Origin: Arbacia lixula
Lineage: Eukaryota; Echinodermata; Echinoidea; Arbacioida; Arbaciidae
Reading direction: 5' to 3'
DNA length: 64,000 nucleotides
Assembly: GCA_963669155.1 (NCBI GenBank)
Contig: CAVLGW020000006.1
Location: 248,001-312,000 of the forward strand
The notes beneath the pieces are model-generated. The model made no database searches. It saw nothing but the letters and a program-made list of their open reading frames with translations, and was not told the origin of the DNA. Below are positions 22,108 through 36,100 of the stretch, in pieces; the stretch's first letter is position 1; each line of letters opens with the position of its first letter. The position numbers and the translations under genes are program-made.

Positions 22108-24640
22108 TTACACGGGTTGTTGTTGGTACGCCTCTGTATAAATTAAAAGAAGAATGATATATAAGTGGGAATATAGTTTCATTTACTATTTGCTACGTCG
22201 TCATTTTGTTCAGAAAACATGTGAATACAAATACACCAAAAATAAGACTTGCCATTTTTTCTCTCCTATCAGACACCGTTCCGAAAATTAACACGAAAAA
22301 CCGCGGTCATGATTGACATATTTTGCTGTCATATAACTGTCTTGTGCAATATGGTTTCAGACAAAATAAGGTGCAACAGTAATTTTTAGATACTGTATGG
22401 TAATGATAATAATTACAGTCCGATATCATGTCAAAACATCTCAAACATGTTGTCCGGCGTTCTAATGGCTTGCAATTTCAAAGATAAACAAAACATACTC
22501 ATTACCTTCCTTAAATGTTGATAGGTTAAATTTGGACATAAACATAACAGAACAGGATGAGAGGGCCCTAATTATATTAATCATGTATGTTCACAGTACC
22601 TGCGCACCGTGAAGGAAAATTTCGAGGCCCCATGATGAAACTGCACTAAGACACTTGGTACGTTATTTCATTCAATAGCTTATCATGGACATCATAACCT
22701 TTACTAGCTATTATTATGAGTATGCATTTAATAACAAAAAAGATGGCATAATACTCACGTTTACCTTTGAAGAGTCAGTACCTTCTATTATATTCAACTA
22801 GAAACGTAACATTTGTAAGGTACAGAAGTATAACCATACATGCCATACGCATGCACGTTGAAATAAAATGTCTGCCCGAATAGATAATGTAGCCAACAGC
22901 ACACCCTTAAGCTTGAACAACATCATAGTGAGCAAAGTTCAATACTTGTCGCGTTGTTCATGAAATATTACAATCCGTTGGTAAACACGTTGGGAGCCAA
23001 TCCATCGCATTAACCTATGCATATGTTACAACGAGAGACACGCAAAGCTCGAGGCAGTGCTAGAAGGGATTAAGAGTAGCATTAATGCATTGAAAAAGAA
23101 TGCACATTCACATTTACTGGTAGGCCTTCATCTCTTTTGGGTGCGGTGATCGATACAAACGTAAATCATATAATTAGGGGTTGTATGTGACGTACAGATA
23201 TATCTACCACAATCCGTTTTAATAATTAGTGGATAGATTATATGAAAGAGTTTTATCAGTGGCAATCACAGATCTTCTTACAACTAAGAGTTTTATATGC
23301 AAACATTACAACTTCAATATGGAAAGTTGTTTTAAAAATACCAGTACAAGCGGTGTGCGATGCGGAGTGCATTGCGAGTAAGCTCAACCGGCTACCAATT
23401 GACATTAACTCGGGAATTGCAATACCGGCATGTAGGTGCAACTATCCCCGTTTTTATGGCTGTCACAAATGACAACATTTTATAATTTACTACTACATTT
23501 CTTTTTGCTTTAATAAACGCATACAATTCTGTTCCAAGTGTATAATATGTAATAAAATACATGTACACTGATCTACAGAGTTTAACGATAATTGGGTAGC
23601 CGACGCATGGTTACTAGTTACATAAATATAATAAGGTTAGAAATTGACAGTCAAAATACAGGCATTGCTATAATTCCTCCTAATAGAAGCTCAACTTTTT
23701 TTTAGTTGAATGATGCACTTTCGGCCAAAATGTAATATATGTCATAGGGAAAGCATTTAACACTTTGATGTTTACATGATTTCTTCTTCAAAAAGCTCCA
23801 AGAGGAATTTTCAAGACCAATTTTGAATTAACTGTATGTCTCGGTTTGTTGATTCTTTTTTTTACTGGAACAAGAAATTCAATTTGTTTAGCAGCCAAGA
23901 AGTACATAGAATGCTAGACAGAATTTCGGCTTATCGCTAAAATGGTACACCATGGCATGTGTGGTATCAAACTTTTGATAGAGGAGCAGCCGTTGTCATT
24001 AAAGAAATGTTACTCAAAATTGCCTTCACTGAAGGAGTCTCGTCCATGGAGGTCACCATTGGTCGCCAAGTGAAAGATTACCCGAGGACTGTCACATTGT
24101 AGCCACTGCATGAACATTTTGTCAGCGGACCCATATACAACACATACCAGACACTCATAGAGCGCACTGTGGGAATACACAGAAACCGCGTCGACAATAC
24201 AAGTTACTTACATTTCATTGGTATTATGCACGAATTATTGCCCACGTTGTGAGCGCTGTTTTGTTCGATGAATTTTCGACGGCATTACCAAATGCAATTT
24301 AGCACTATCATTAACGGTAATCAGTTTGTCAACGCTATCTTTAATCTCTTTCCTACAGTAACGTCATATGTGAATGTCCGGTGAACATGGCGCATGAAGA
24401 CACATTATGTTACACTTCATTAAACACACTGTGCTGACTCAATTACCGATTCAATTATCATATAACGCCACTATTTGATTCCAGTAAGTGTTGATTACGT
24501 CATGTACAAAGTTGGTAAAACCGATAATCAATAAAAAAAAAAAAAAGTACTGCCTTAATCCAAGGAAATATGTATTACGATGTCTGAGAACAATTGCGTG
24601 GCATTTTTTTTTTAATATACATTAAGTACACGTCAATTTC
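22108..24640. other. Intergenic stretch between genes A and B, left part
   Basis: This is the 5' flank of gene A. No other exon pair is supported. ORFs of 60-76 codons at 23,242-23,472 overlap on both strands and show no domain signature. Promoter elements for gene A could not be identified with confidence. Confidence 0.4.
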
Positions 24641-24644
24641 GGTT

Positions 24645-24812
24645 ACAGTTCGATATTTCGAAGGTTTGTTATTCCGAAGGTTCGTTATTCTGAAGATTCC
24701 GAAACACGTAAATTGCCTATACCTCGATGCTTGTTAGTCTGAAAACGAAAAAGGGTTCGTTAATCCAAGCTGTTCAAGCGTAACGTTCGGAATAACGAAC
24801 CTTCGGAATAAC
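24645..24812 (-). repeat. Palindromic repeat family R1 copy
   Basis: In reverse orientation it carries the family's end (TTACAGTTCGATATTTCGAA), the AAATTGCCTATACCTCGATG core and the AACGAAAAAGGGTTCGTTAA block, matching the copies at 14,139-14,270 and 35,885-36,055. Confidence 0.75.
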
Positions 24813-24959
24813 GAGTGGTTACCTCAATTTCTGCTGACCCATTCTGTCTCAAGTTGGGGAATTTTATTTTCATGTTATAGTTCTGTATTCACTTTATAGT
24901 AGGGTTTAATCATCAGAATCGATTTCATCTCAAAAGAAAAAACAAACAGGTTAGAAATA

Positions 24960-26765
24960 GACGAGGGCAGCAATAGAAAAAAGTTAAAGAATGGAATTAA
25001 GAAAACAATGTATTGAAGACAAAGAAAGCTGGTTGAGTGATCAATGTAGCAAGATAGAAGGTCACTTTTCTAATGATCACGGTGTGTTTACAAGAATCGA
25101 TCGAATCTTCGGTAGAAAGGCAAATTGTTCAAGGTCTGGCTGCACAAAACGACAGGTCGAAACATGCTTGTTGAAAAAGATTGTGTATTAAACCGTTGTT
25201 GAGAATATATTGGGGAACTTTAACGATGTCAGAGAGGAGATACCAATTTTTTCAGCATCTCTAAACGGACCCCAAATTTAAAAAAAAATGAGAAGTTCGA
25301 ATAGCCATAAAGATGATGAGAATGAACAACGCGGCTGAACCAGATGATGCGATGACTGGTGCTCGATGACTGGTGCTCTGGAAGAACTTGGCTTTGTTAA
25401 ACTAGGAGATGTCATCAGTAAGATTTATGAAGATGTTAAATTTCCGGAAGATCTGGCCCAAGGTGCAGTAGACTGTGAGTAGCACCGCGCAATCATCCTG
25501 ATATGAGCCACATCACAAAGATCATCCCCAGAATTTTGCTACATAGAGCACGTAGCAGAGTAACACCAGAGATTGGAAAGCAGCAGTTTGGGTTTTTAAA
25601 AGAGGCAGGCACCAGAAACGCTATATTTGTTATGAAATTATGACGGAAAGAGCCATGGAAATACCAAAGAAAGTTTATATTGATTGATTATTCATTGATT
25701 ACATTCATTATTCAAAGGCCTTTTATAAAATTAGACATACACAAATGTTTGAGGATCTCAACAAGTTGGACCAACATGACAAAGACCTTCGTCTACTGGC
25801 AAGTCTGTACTGGAATCAGTCAGCATGCATCAGAGTTGATGGAGAAATCAGTATATAAACAGATAGTGATGTTTCCAGATGTTTTAATTACTCTAGTGAA
25901 CTCATCCTGAGTGAAATGGAAAAAGAAAGGGGACTTACAACTGGGGAACAAAACATAACAAACCTACGATACGCTGATGACACTGTATTGATAGCAGAAT
26001 CCTAAGAAGACCTTTAGATGATGTTGGATGTGATTACAGAGATTGAAGGAAAGGGATTGCCAATCAACTATAAAAAAAAAAAAAAAAGAATGCATGATTT
26101 AAAAAAAGAAGGAAAATCTAAAATGCAATATTAAGATAAGAGTCAGAACCATCAAACAGGTATCCGCCTTCAATTCCCTTGGTAATACCATAACATACGA
26201 CTCCAGAAATTCAAGGGAATATAAAGGGAGAATTGTAGGAGCTAAATGAGCCTTCTCAAAGCTGGGGAAAATCCTATACAGAAATAGGAGAATGGAGACT
26301 CGATTACAAGCTCTTCATTATTACACCTACCTTGTGCTGATATATGGAAGTGAAGCATGGTTAATAACATCAGGCATGAGAAAGCGTTTGGAGAGGTATG
26401 AAATGTGGTTCCTCCGACGCATGATGAGAATTTCATGGACTGAGAGAGCAACCAATAAACAAGTCATAAGAAGAGCTGGTATGGAGAGAAAGCTGATTAT
26501 AGAGAAAAGAAATAGGCAAATGAGTTTTGTAGGACATATGATTAAAAAGGACAGTCTTGAACATTTAGCATTGACAGGGCAGATAGAAGGGAATGGGGTA
26601 GAGGAAGGAAATGGATGAATTGGTTGCATATGAAAGCATAGTTTAGAGAGAGAGGTGTGGGTCAGCAGGAGGTGGAGCTGATCCAAACAGCTAGGAACAG
26701 AGATTTGGGGCACGCCATGATCGCATACGTCTCCGGATATGGCACTTAGAGAGAGAGAGAGACTA
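24960..26765 (+). pseudogene. Decayed non-LTR retrotransposon (LINE) reverse transcriptase
   Basis: Fragments in several frames recall the C-terminal half of a LINE pol. These are an RT segment with QQFGFLKEAGTRNAIF, then NLRYADDTVLIAES (the catalytic Y-A-D-D box, about 25,960-26,000), then a 108-codon open piece with YGSEAWLITSGMRKRLERYE and FVGHMIKKDSLEHLALTGQ. In-frame stops and frameshifts separate them, so it is not functional. The 3' end reads ACGTCTCCGGATATGGCACT followed by a GA microsatellite. A 5'-truncated relative with the same 3' end lies at 52,020-52,226. The RTE/CR1-like grouping is only a suggestion. Confidence 0.75.
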
Positions 26766-26989
26766 TTGCAAATCAATGTAGTAGTATCCTTTTAATTAGC
26801 ATGATGTCTAACAGAACCGATATTACACGAAAGTCACACCATATGGGTGACATAGTGAAGTAAATGGCAAAGAAACACATCAAAACTGCAGAAGACAATT
26901 AACATGACAGCTTCTCAAATATCACCTCCGTATCGGCACAGAAAACGCTCTTTATCGTATATCAAACGTATTCCCATATCAAGCACACC

Positions 26990-27032
26990 ATTGGTTCATC
27001 TCCTGACAGGCAATTTTGCAGAGATAACCAAT
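26990..27032. promoter_or_regulatory. Candidate CCAAT boxes upstream of gene B
   Basis: ATTGG at 26990-26994 (reverse CCAAT) and CCAAT at 27028-27032 lie about 95-135 bp before the gene B start codon. This is plausible for a TATA-less promoter, but such pentamers also arise by chance. Confidence 0.25.
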
Positions 27033-27125
27033 CGGATGCGCAGTAAAATGAACACTTTCACTCATATGACGAGCTGGAAGCAGTAGCGTTCATTCTCAAT
27101 CCAGTCACAGCGAGAGGTAGCAGGT

Positions 27126-27183
27126 ATGGGGATTTTCTCATTATGGTGCGTCTCTCTTGTCATCGTCATTGGTGCATTTAAAG
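27126..27183 (+). CDS. Gene B exon 1 (signal peptide)
   Basis: ATG at 27126 begins MGIFSLWCVSLVIVIGAFKG, a hydrophobic leader. The exon ends AAAG|GTAAAA in phase 1, the same layout and length (58 nt) as gene C exon 1. Confidence 0.85.
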
Positions 27184-30100
27184 GTAAAACATTCCTGCAG
27201 ATTTATATTTTGCAGCCACATTATTTACATTATATTAACTTTCAAATAATCTTTCTTTTGATTTACACTTTGTCCTGGGAAATTTCTTGTTCTCGTAATT
27301 CTATATAATGAATCTCCGGGAAATAAAAGCCAAGTTGTTGTGCATGATAACAATTATCAACGCAGTTTTTGTAGTGGAAGATGCAACTCTTCTTGAATAT
27401 GTGCAGCGTTATTTCTTATTTGTTTATTTTTTTGCTTTCAGACTTATTACGAGGCAATTTTGACAACATTTACGATTGATATACATTTCTCATCATCATT
27501 TTTATTGACTTGTAACAAATACTGCATAGCAAATATTTACATGCTATAACAAGGAGCAACTAATCAACCCCCTTTTATATTTGTAATTATATTCGTTTGC
27601 AGGTAGCTTTAGTTGCTCCGGTGTGTGTACAGATGATAATGTTACTGCGGCGGTCAATACAACTTCGATTCTGTTTTGCAATTTCTCTTTGGAGGCTGAA
27701 TCACAGTTCTCAATCACATGGAAGCATTATAACAAAGAAATCATTAGGCGTGGAGTTCGCGATAGTGATACCACTAATGGTCGTTACAGCATCAAAGTAA
27801 CACGCCCGCTCAATTCCAGCAGATTGATTATACACAATGTGGAACCTAACGATACTGGACGCTATGACTGTTTTGTTTCAATGATTAGGGGGAAGCCGAA
27901 TCGCAGTTCCGTCAATCTACAAATAACAGGTTAGTTAATTTCGACAACCTTTATTGAGGTATCAGATTTATTTTAAGGTTGCATTGCATCGCATTTGATG
28001 TCATACAAATGATATGTTTTTGTATCATAACCATGACTATGTGCATGATCTGTACAAAAGAAAGATATGCAAACGGAGTTCTATTCTCCTTAACATGGAT
28101 TCAACAAAACGTTCGTAAAGAAATATTTGATAGGATTCTTGAAAAATATGGTAACTTACTAGATTTTATTGTTTATTATTTATCTATCATCACATGTGTT
28201 AACATAAGAGGAAGTTGTCTGTGGTCGAGTGAGCACACTTTAAAGATGAAGCAACAGCTCCTAAAATGTAATGTTTATACGGCATAATTGCATACATGCA
28301 TGTTGATTGAATTATAATTTGTTGAATTAAACGTTGTATGTGTATCATATCCGACTTCCCCAATACTTGTATGGTACTGTAATCACAATATGAAAAGCAC
28401 AATAGGGATATTCAATCGAAAGGTGATTATGCCATAGTTTCTGGTAATTTGAAGGGTAATTGTTGCCTATTTACAATCATGTCACACATTAGATTGACAC
28501 ATTTTAATATAAGTAATAAAAACAACTTTAAAATGTGCTGAGAAAAAGGCTTATTTAGGATATTAAGATTTAATGACCGCCCGACACATCCATATAGTAT
28601 TAGATAGCGTTGAGGGGAGCTCCGGACTATGTTGCAAAAAAAAAATCGTATCGCGCAAGTCAAAGACGAGTGTGATACGGTTTTATCGAGTGCAAGATAG
28701 TCTGTATCCCTCAAAAGAGACATCTAATATCATTGTCATTATCAAGTGCAAACGCTATTGAGCTAAGACCTGAAGACAGTCCAGTCGCATCCGATTGTGG
28801 TTAGGCCGGTCTGAGCCTGAGCTTTGTTTCTTGATGAAGTTAGTCTTCCTGTGGGATGAACTAGACGTTTGATGTAACCAATGCTTATGCAAGGTTGCCT
28901 CTATTCATTCAACTTATTACATATAACCTGTTTAACTTAAGCCCTAAGATAACCTCAAGTTGTTATATTGAACGTTACCGTTTATTTGTTAACTAGCCGG
29001 CAGACTCGGTCTCAGATATCAAACGTCGCCTAGACTTGCCCCTTGCCACAGCTCGTGAAATTCTCACCAACGAAATGAACTCCACTCCTTAACCGTATTT
29101 CCCAGGATAACTGCGACATGTTATTGCAGCCTTTGTCGTTTATTTTCAATGAATTGTACACCTAATTCTTGTGGTACATTCGACGTAGAATGACATGTTC
29201 ACGGGGGCCGCCATCGTTGACGATAACGCATAATTCATACGCACACATCGATAGCGATGCTCGTGTGTATCCAGGATCAGCTGGGTCAGCCAGCCGTGCA
29301 GCAAACTTGCAATGGCCTTGCATGTAGGTTGAATGACCTTTACAACTACTTTTTGATAGGCAAATCTGAATCCGAAAGGGATTTGCCTCAGAAGGTCTGG
29401 TCGTGGTGAATCCATTTTTTAGCCAAGCGAGTGACGTCATTTACACATTGACTGCATAGCGCATTCGTGCGACAAAGTCTGATATCGCACTCGACTTTGA
29501 CACAGGACGGTACGAAAAAAACAAACCCGGAAACACCCCGGTTAATAAGAAATGCTTTTATGTTCTACGAAGTTTCAACAAGTGGCGTATATAACGTCAT
29601 TCATACAATGCGCAAATATAATTGTTGAGCTTAGAACACCAATTCGAATGATATTGTACTTGCAACTACACTTTCGAATTTCCAATGTTAGTGAATGAAC
29701 AGGCAAGGGTGGATGACAGACACACACTTTTATCATGCTGTAATCATTGGAGCGAGCTCGTACAGAAAGCAAAGTGTTGCCGTGTCCAGAATGTATGCAA
29801 TGGTACATTTCATTTGTTAAAAAAACACGTTTAAGTTCATTTTAAAGTGACTTGTTTCATGGAAGACCTTATGTTAAATGTAATGAATATGGTGGTAGAA
29901 TTACCTCTACTAATATAGATTTAAGAACTCGCTTGTGATGGAAAATGTAACATTACTTGTCCCAAAATATCAGACAATGTTTGAATAGGTCATTACAGAC
30001 ATAGGGTTGCACATTTACTCCTTTAACTATACACTAGTTTTCCTCGGAGCACATTTTATTTTCCCTTTATTACTTGGATTAAACCTGTTAATACTAAATG

Positions 30101-33100
30101 GTGTATCTACTTAAGCATATTATGATGGGATTTTTGTATTTTACATAAGAGCACACATTCAGGAGAAATAGGCAACATTCACCTTTATTTGATCTGAAAT
30201 GGTAAAATTACCAATCATTTGAATATCTTGCCATCAATATCATGTTACTGAGCCATGCAATATCGATAACACCAAATAAGGTTTGAGAAAAGTAATAACT
30301 GATTTGATGATACGCAAACAATGCTAAAATCAACAAATTGTTGGTAAATAAACATTTGCATGTATGTGATATAAATATGACATTTCACGATTTGTTGCTT
30401 CACCTTCAAGGTGTGCTCTCTCTGCCATTACACGATCACTTCCTCTTACATGTTGTTAACAATACTTGATGTCAATTTATTTGATACAGTGAACGGATGT
30501 CACGATATTAGTAGGGTTTATAGTAGCACCTTTCATAGAATAATCGGAATTGGTATAAAAGAGTCAAACAATGGATGATCAGGCAATCAACACACCTAAA
30601 CATACACAAGAAACAAAATTAAGCCAAATCTTACATCACATACTCCCAAAACTGCTCTTATGATTTTTGAAAAGTGACAATCTTGCCTTGAATGTGTTCA
30701 AAGTAATTTGGATTTAAGACTAATCAATAAGAAGTTACGCTGCTTCATTTGGCTAATGGGGGAAATTTCTTTTCTTAATATCATGGCTATCAAAATAACG
30801 GTCATCTTTTCAATTTCTTCGCCTGTTCATCTGCCCATTTGATCATGTTCAATATGTCAATAATCGGCATCGGTGCTATCATTCCCATTCGTCTCTTCTC
30901 ATTCCCAAAAATCTGTAAACACCAATAAAGTATATATATTTAATGTCTGAAATTGATATACGAAGTATGTTCGTCCCGTCTTTTCAGTTCCACCAAAGAG
31001 GATTGTCATTTCGGACGCCAGCACCTATAAGGACTATCAAAACAATGACATTCTTGAACTCTGGGAGGGGAAGTCTGCGAGTCTTAAATGTAAAACAGAC
31101 GGTTTCACCAATATTGCTGTTGAGCTGATGTGGCAGACCAATGTTTCAAAGTCATACTCTACACCAACTAGCATCGTGAATGAGCCAGTTGTTACCAGCT
31201 TGATATATCTCAATTTTACCCCGTCTTTTCGAGATGACGAGAAAGCCGTCACATGCGGAATGTTTCGAACTACACGTATCAATGACTCAATCAATGTGAT
31301 TAAGTCGAGATTGTTTCTCAAGGTACAAGGTGAGTTAAACATTTTTTCCCGTTGCAAACTTATTTTGTTATACGGTATTAAAGGGCTTTTTCTGACAAAT
31401 TGCTTGATTCCTGGTATGACTATTTGTGGTGACATAATCTATTTTTAAAGCAAGACGAATCTGGTTTGAATCGATATATTACGCTTTATCAGAAAGTTTG
31501 TGTCTCAGATGGATATTTGATCATCGTTTTTTTTAATAAATCTCCATTCAAATCACAACATTATGTGTAGTGTACTACTTAATAGGTGAATCTTTATAAC
31601 GTAGTCGCCAAAATCACACGGCTTCATTCAGTATAATATTCTTTCTTTCCTAAAATTGCCAATCATTTACTGACCAAACAAGGACACATTGCATTTAATA
31701 TGCCATTGAGTTACAAAGATAAATGCGCGAAGACTAAACAATGCCTCCCAGTCGTAACATAGCGGTTGTATTTGCTAAAGACTACTGAGAGAAGGGCCAT
31801 TAATGTTTGACAATTATTCTTTGAACGTCCTCTCATGTGTATCTTATTTTAATTAGCGTAATACATGTTTGAAGACCTGGAACACAATGAGTCAGCAAAT
31901 TGGCAGCAAGCTTTACATGTGTCTTTCTCCAATCCTTCACCCGCGTATTGCTTTCTGTCACCGTCTTCCTTTAAAAAAAATATACTGAATGTTTTTTTTT
32001 TGCCTCATTATGTACAACTTCTGTCTTATATTAACACAGTGTTCATTATCACATCGTGGTCGACCACGGTCGAAAACATTGTTGGCGATGGTCCTCCACT
32101 GATTCCTGTCAACCATTATTTTTCCCAGTTCATCAAGGTTAAGTCGTGTATCTCTGGTGATCAGGTGTATGTAGTTAGTAGCCGGTCTTCCACGGCCCCG
32201 TTTTCCTTGTGTTTTTTTGTGGTTTGTTGTGTTTTGAGACTGGTTCATGAGCACTTCTGTAGCATTGCCCGGCAAATTTGAGTCGTCTCTTCTAAAGTAT
32301 TTGATAGATTCTTGGTGTGTCTCCATAGATTTCTTGAAGTGTTGGGTGGTCTTTCCAACTAATATTTAATACTGTCCTAAGCATGCGTGTATAGCATCCG
32401 TCAAGACCTTGCTCCAGATATTGGGATAGAGTCCAAAACTCAGCATTATACAGAAGAATGCTTTCTACTGTTGCCTTAAAATGATTGATCTTCATTTGGC
32501 ATGGTAGGTTAGACTTCCATATGAGATTCATTTTATTACATGTTATTAGATGTTATTTATTAGATGTTGCTTATTAGATGTTGCTATCCAGGAACCTAAA
32601 TACTGGAAATCCTCCACTCTCTTCAAGTCTTGTTCATCTCGGGACTTCAGGCTGCAGTCTTCATTTGTCAAATTATACTGCATGTACTTGGTATTGCTTG
32701 AGCTCACATGTAGCCCAACAGAGCTAGCCGTATCCTCAACTCTGCGTATGAGTTCCTGAGCTTTTTCAAGTGTGTCTGATATCAAGGCAATGTCATCTTC
32801 AAAGTCCAAGTCAGTTAAAACTTCCGCAGGATATCATTGACTACGGCGTTAGTACAACAAAAACAAAACCACTGACAAATTGTTAATACAATCAAACAAA
32901 CATTCAACGATTTAGACTCATCGATGTTTTTCCTCCTTTTCTTAATGATTTTTTTTTAATAAAGAAAGAGTAAAATAAAGAAAGGGTTAGAAAGACTTTG
33001 TTTCTTTACATGTCTGGCGCCATGAAAAATATTTCATCTCGGCATGCCACTATAACTTCATATTAAAGTTGGAAGTGTCATCATTATTGTGAAATGTCTT

Positions 33101-36100
33101 TATATTTATGTTGGTTCTTTCCTTCTTGACTTATTCAAGCGTTTGACATAGTAAGACTTGTGAAGTGGTGAAATACCATAACCAGGGAAGTTGGGAAGGG
33201 GGCTTAAATTACACTGTGAATGAAAGGATTAGTTGTATGTAAAGATGGACATTCTAATCACGGTTTCTGTAAGAACATAAGTTCCTTGTTCACTTCTGTC
33301 ATTTGCAAGCCTGTATGGGTGCAATCGCCTGAGCACGAGATGTATGCGAATGTGCAAGTGCGTGTGTGTGTGTGTGTGTGTGTGTTTGCGGGGGTCTGTA
33401 AACCAACGTGTTATTTTTTATGGATTAAGGTGTAGGTAAGTTTTGCTATCTACGTGAACTGCTAATCCAAGTATGGAAAGGTGTCTACGCTACTGACGTT
33501 AACGGTTATAGCACGATGTAATATTATTGTACAACATTCAATTTGAAGTAGAAATCTGGAATCATTTCAAATTGCATTTGTGTTCATTAAAGCCGGCTTG
33601 GACAAGCCTCCAAAACAAACACTGACACAAACATATCAATAAGTACAATAATATGATATTTATATTTTATTTAACTGTAACAACTATTGGAATATTTCGT
33701 TTACAGTCCCACCTCGAGGTCTTGTTATCAAGAACAACCAAACAAATGCAACATCTGCAGATAAGCTCATGAACGTCGTAGAAGGAATTCGCACATATTT
33801 GACATGCATGACACAGAATCCCGTACGACCAGCTGTAAATCTGTTTTGGAATGTGGACGTTATATCATCTGTCCAAGTGAGCACGACTACAGAGAGTCTG
33901 ATGGAAGCTGATTCAAGACTTGTTACAAACTTCATCAGGCTCAGTTTTATTCCAAATCTACGGCACACTGGCGGGGATATAACATGCACAACTAACAAGA
34001 GCACAATTCATGATACGCCATTATCGAAAAGTGTGCGAATCTACGTACAAGGTATGTGCCTTGTGTTTTTCCTTTACTAATGAACGTCTGAAATCGTATC
34101 CATAACAACAAAGAGATGCGTAATTAACTCTACTTGTCAATGTAAATAATAAACTAGAAGTTCAGAAGGATGCAACATCGCTTTTTATAATACTATGGTG
34201 GTTGTCAATGAAGGATATCAACTAAAATTTACGTAATGCAGGAGAGGAAAATACCCATAACAGTAAGGTTATATTATTTTGTATGTAATACTTATTAGTA
34301 ATTTTTTATTTGCTTGGCATTAAAATAATGCTAAAATACTGAATATTTAATTTACGCATAAGCAACATCGATGCTATGGACGTCGAAGACAACATAAATC
34401 AATGCAGTCTGCGTTTGACAACAAACACTGTATTAAATATTTCATTTTTTATACATATCAAATGTAACACTTTTCAGCCGCAAGTAAGGACAATGCACAC
34501 AACTTCCACCTCACCGTTGCTGGGACTGGGGCTAGCTTGGGTGCTGTTATCATCATTGTTTCTATCATCAAGGCCCTTCTGGCGTCAAAAGTTCCAGGTT
34601 GTACATCCAAATATTTCTCTACATCAGCTTCTGGAGATATATATATACACACATATATATATATATATGACATCGGTATCCAGTATGTTAGTTCATGTAC
34701 TACCATGTTTGTCTAATATATCGCAACTCTGGAGCTATTCATTTTGGAGGTGACTTCTAACCTAATCGTATTCTTTCAGTGGGAAATTTCAAGCAAAATT
34801 CAGAATGGAAGGTTGACCGAATCACCACATAAACATAAACATTAATTACAATTCCAAAGTGAATGACGTTAAAGTATGCATTACTTCTCAAATATAACAT
34901 GATCAAACCCAGGAAACCCTTGTTAAATTGTGTTTCATGTTGTACACAGTTCAACTCATAGAAAATAACGCCCAAGTGCCAGCAGCTACGCCAGCAGTAC
35001 TTCGTAGATCTTTGCCACCAACCCCCAGGCAGCTGCCAACCGTACCAGTTTCACCGCGTTCCTTTCACTCCGTCCCTACATCTCCTGCAAAGTTGCACGA
35101 CCATCCAGCCGAATTTCACTCTCTGCAAACTCCTCCAGCTGCATTTTGGCACGCCAACAGGAGTAAGGAGAATCTGTGTGAGGGGGGTCTGAGTAGCATT
35201 CCTGGAGCGGTAGGCGGAGAGTTACCCAGGAATCATGAACATGATGAGGCAAGTTATCTGTAAAAGTTTGAATCATGCAACATTTCCAAAAAGATTTTGT
35301 TATCGAACGGGTGTTACAAACAACAGTATGTTAACAATATAATTTATCAACGAAACTGACGTCATATGTTTTAATTTGTTGTCATATATTTATGCCATCA
35401 TTTAAAAGAAGTATTTTATTGAACTGTAGGGCAATAATTGACTACAAACATGTGAGGGTGTTAACGTTTAATCCTTCATCTTGAAAGGTGCCGGATGATT
35501 CTTCAGAGGACTACGCTGAGCTCAATGACCAGATTTGTCCAGGTACCGTACCTGCCATGCGCCCGATCCCGTTGTCACCACGAGAGGTAAACATTTTCAT
35601 GATTGACCCGTTCATTACTAAGTCCGCATTTCTGTGGTTTGGGCTTTCTCCACTCAAATACTGAGTAAGCGCGACTCCCATTGTATAGGATGTACGAACG
35701 ATATATTACGGAATATGAATTCATTACAGGATGCAATGAAGCCAGACAATGCTGTTTATTGCAGTTTAATGGAAAATTTCACCAAAATATATATCTAGGC
35801 CTCTCCTGCTTTACTCTCACAAAAGAAAGCAAGCCACATTTGAAACTTATCAACAACAAAAAAACGGGGAAGCACTTGTTATTTTGAAGGTTCGTTATTC
35901 CGAACGTTAAGCGAAAAATGCTCGGATTAACGAACCCTTTTTCGTTTTCGGACTAACGAGCATCAAAGTATAGGCAATTTACGTGTTTTGGAATTGCGAA
36001 CCTTCGGAATAACGAACCTTCGGAATAAACGAACCTTCGGAATATCGAACTGTAATAAAAAAGACAGGGTGTCCCATTGGCTAAAAAAGAAGAAAAGGAA

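Noticed and set aside
31037-31435. 132-codon minus-strand ORF
   Set aside because: It is antisense to the Ig exon of gene B at 30,988-31,329, which has splice sites and Ig motifs.
31865-32281. 138-codon plus-strand ORF
   Set aside because: It is antisense to the minus-strand LINE relic, which explains the open frame.
33684-34004. 106-codon minus-strand ORF
   Set aside because: Antisense shadow of gene B's third Ig exon.
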